Assembly: GCA_003281255.1 (NCBI GenBank)
Contig: QCCL01000016.1
Coordinates: forward strand, 1 to 34,178
Source: Prochlorococcus sp. AG-347-L02
GTDB lineage: Bacteria > Cyanobacteriota > Cyanobacteriia > PCC-6307 > Cyanobiaceae
Length of the DNA: 34,178 nucleotides
Direction of reading: 5' to 3'
Shown here: positions 33,010-34,178 of the stretch, piece by piece
Position numbering within the stretch: the stretch's first letter is position 1
Layout of the letters: each line of letters opens with the position of its first letter
Notes under the pieces: model-generated
What the model saw: only the letters and a program-made list of their open reading frames with translations
What the model was told of the DNA's origin: nothing
Databases searched by the model: none
Made by a program: the position numbers and the translations under genes

Positions 33010-33282
33010 TTAGTTATAAAAAAATAAAATTTCCTTTTCTTTGAGGCCTTCCCATCCTGAGTCAATTAATAATTGATTCAATGTTTCTTTATCAAAATGC
33101 TTAGAACCAGTTTTGACGCATCTATTTCTCATTGATTTTTTAACACCGCTCCTTTGTCTTTTATCCTCCTCATCCATAATTCTGTTATATAGATCTAGCA
33201 TTTTTTGAGGGATTGGAGTACCGTCAAGATCCACTCCACTTTGAATAGCAAGATCTACAGCCTGCATACCCATTTTCTTCAT
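33010..33282 (-). CDS. Conserved small hypothetical protein (90 aa)
   Basis: The ATG at 33282 gives MKKMGMQAVDLAIQSGVDLD, then GTPIPQKMLDLYNRIMDEED and the conserved-looking RQRSGVKKSMRNRCVKTGSK followed by FDKETLNQLLIDSGWEGLK. It is helical, basic in the middle (possible nucleic acid contact) and soluble. To my memory it has close relatives in other marine picocyanobacteria, but no function is known. It is the gene after the peroxiredoxin on the same strand, 67 bp downstream. Confidence 0.7.
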   Translation of the reverse strand: MKKMGMQAVDLAIQSGVDLDGTPIPQKMLDLYNRIMDEEDKRQRSGVKKSMRNRCVKTGSKHFDKETLNQLLIDSGWEGLKEKEILFFYN

Positions 33283-33349
33283 ATATTAAAAAAAAGCTGC
33301 AACTATAATAAAACAAAACTTATTAATCTAAAATTCTTTGAATAATAAT

Positions 33350-33799
33350 TTATTGATTTTGAATTTCTTTTAGTACCCTAATAGCCTCTTTAATGTGTTC
33401 AGGACCATTCAATAAATCTCTAAAAATATGCCTAACTGTCCCTTTGCGATCGATAACGTAAGTTACCCTACCATCCATAAAGCCTAATACTTTAGGAACT
33501 TTAAAAGTTTTCCTAAGAGCGTCATTCGTATCACAAAGTAATGGATACTGTAATTTATTTTTATTGGCAAATGCTAGATGACTTGAGCTACTTCCATTGC
33601 TTACTCCCCAAACTTGTGCACCTAAAACTTTAAATAAGTCATATTTATCTCTAAATCCGCAAACTTCTATAGTGCAACCAGGCGTATCATCTTTTGGATA
33701 AAAAAACAAAACAAGGGGATTTTTTAATCCCTTATTTGATCTATTAACTCCATTTTGATCCAGTAAAGAAAATTCTGGAATTTTATCTCCAATCTGCAC
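33350..33799 (-). CDS. bcp: Thioredoxin-dependent peroxiredoxin, PrxQ/Bcp type
   Basis: The enzyme reduces hydrogen peroxide and organic peroxides with electrons from thioredoxin. The 149-residue thioredoxin-fold protein has FFYPKDDTPGCTIEVCGFRD at 33-51, with the peroxidatic C42 and the resolving C47 five positions later, the spacing typical of PrxQ. FDGRVTYVIDRKGTVR-type sequence (here GFMDGRVTYVIDRKGTVRHI) gives the late strands. The start is GTG at 33799. PrxQ protects photosynthetic cells from peroxide. It stands alone between small genes. Confidence 0.94.
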   Translation of the reverse strand: MQIGDKIPEFSLLDQNGVNRSNKGLKNPLVLFFYPKDDTPGCTIEVCGFRDKYDLFKVLGAQVWGVSNGSSSSHLAFANKNKLQYPLLCDTNDALRKTFKVPKVLGFMDGRVTYVIDRKGTVRHIFRDLLNGPEHIKEAIRVLKEIQNQ

Positions 33800-33963
33800 A
33801 ATTATTCTTATAAAGTTCCATATTAGAGGTTAATATGATTTTATTGTGGCCTTAAAGTAAATAACTGATATCAAAGTCAGTTTTTTTGTTTTAAAAGATA
33901 CTAAAAAATTATTAAAATAAACTAGGGTTAATTTAACTAGGACGAATTTATTAATTCAATTCT

Positions 33964-34098
33964 ATGGAATTAATAATTTATATTTTTTTATTTCTTATTC
34001 TTTTTCTGGGAGTTATTTTTAACTTAAAAATAACTAATTTTAAAAAAGTTAAAGAAATACGAAACAAAACTAAAGATTATTCAAAAAAGAATAATTGA
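33964..34098 (+). CDS. Small membrane protein with basic tail (44 aa)
   Basis: The ATG at 33964 gives MELIIYIFLFLILFLGVIFN, an uninterrupted hydrophobic helix, followed by a lysine-rich tail (KKVKEIRNKTKDYSKKNN). It is a single-pass peptide with the tail in the cytosol. The frame ends with TGA at 34096-34098 and is convergent with the partial gene at the window end. Function is unknown. Confidence 0.5.
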   Translation: MELIIYIFLFLILFLGVIFNLKITNFKKVKEIRNKTKDYSKKNN

Positions 34099-34114
34099 AT
34101 ATGTATTGCTAATA

Positions 34115-34178
34115 TTAAAATTCAATTTTTTCATTTGGAGTAAATACTGAGCAATATTTTTTTACTAGTTCCTTTGGA
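34115..34178 (-). CDS. C-terminal end of a minus-strand gene (cut by window edge)
   Basis: On the minus strand the frame is open from the window end to a TAA at 34117-34115 and encodes PKELVKKYCSVFTPNEKIEF as its last residues. The other two minus-strand frames in this short piece contain a stop or read as less protein-like. It is too short to identify a family. Confidence 0.45.
   Translation of the reverse strand, partial: PKELVKKYCSVFTPNEKIEF

Overview
The window is a compact, very AT-rich stretch of a marine picocyanobacterial chromosome. Gene content and order point to a high-light-adapted Prochlorococcus. The evidence is a pipX gene (a regulator found only in cyanobacteria) directly beside pipY/yggS, sepF and proC, the cyanobacterial families DUF1823, DUF1651 and DUF3764, an lrtA-type hibernation factor, long A/T-rich spacers, and many tiny single-helix membrane proteins. 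No transposase, integrase, phage structural gene, CRISPR array or rRNA was seen. The species call is inference from these features; no database was searched.

Positions 1-18153 are conserved core genome. It starts with the end of a cystathionine-synthase-family gene and cysK (sulfur amino acids), then convergent queA (queuosine), pdhC (pyruvate dehydrogenase E2), a YlqD-family protein, an acyl-CoA/acyl-ACP synthetase and lipB. A plus-strand run follows: lrtA/hpf, a deoC-like gene that lacks the Schiff-base lysine, recO and a family-4 glycosyltransferase. A long, tightly packed minus-strand block then runs aroQ, miaE, cobI, DUF1823, der, an orphan ECF T component, pipX, pipY, sepF and proC. Many of these genes abut or overlap by 1 nt (TAATG junctions). 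Adjacent tRNA-Tyr(GTA) and tRNA-Thr(GGT) genes close the core block.

Positions 18153-24020 look accessory. Immediately after tRNA-Thr lie three tiny genes with overlapping stop/start codons, then other tiny genes, including two consecutive short membrane peptides and a membrane protein with an almost pure lysine tail. Next comes a minus-strand cluster of four small proteins, three of which resemble the dimeric alpha-beta barrel (antibiotic-biosynthesis-monooxygenase, ABM) fold. Several are separated by clear terminators. Embedded in the cluster are a secreted-protein gene that appears to be broken by a 1-nt frameshift and a putative ~65-nt small RNA. That RNA has its own promoter, palindromic operator and terminator, and shares a 12-nt sequence with the strand opposite the leader of the neighbouring ABM gene. 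A DUF985 cupin and several unknown small proteins complete the segment.

Positions 24039-34178 mix core and accessory genes: tenA-thiD (thiamine salvage) divergent from a photolyase/cryptochrome-family gene, small unknown genes, a proline iminopeptidase, a 1.2-kb gene-poor gap ending in a strong minus-strand terminator (possible structured RNA), a CPBP-type membrane protease, an arfB-type ribosome-rescue factor, several one-helix membrane peptides, and a PrxQ/Bcp peroxiredoxin. The window ends inside a further minus-strand gene.
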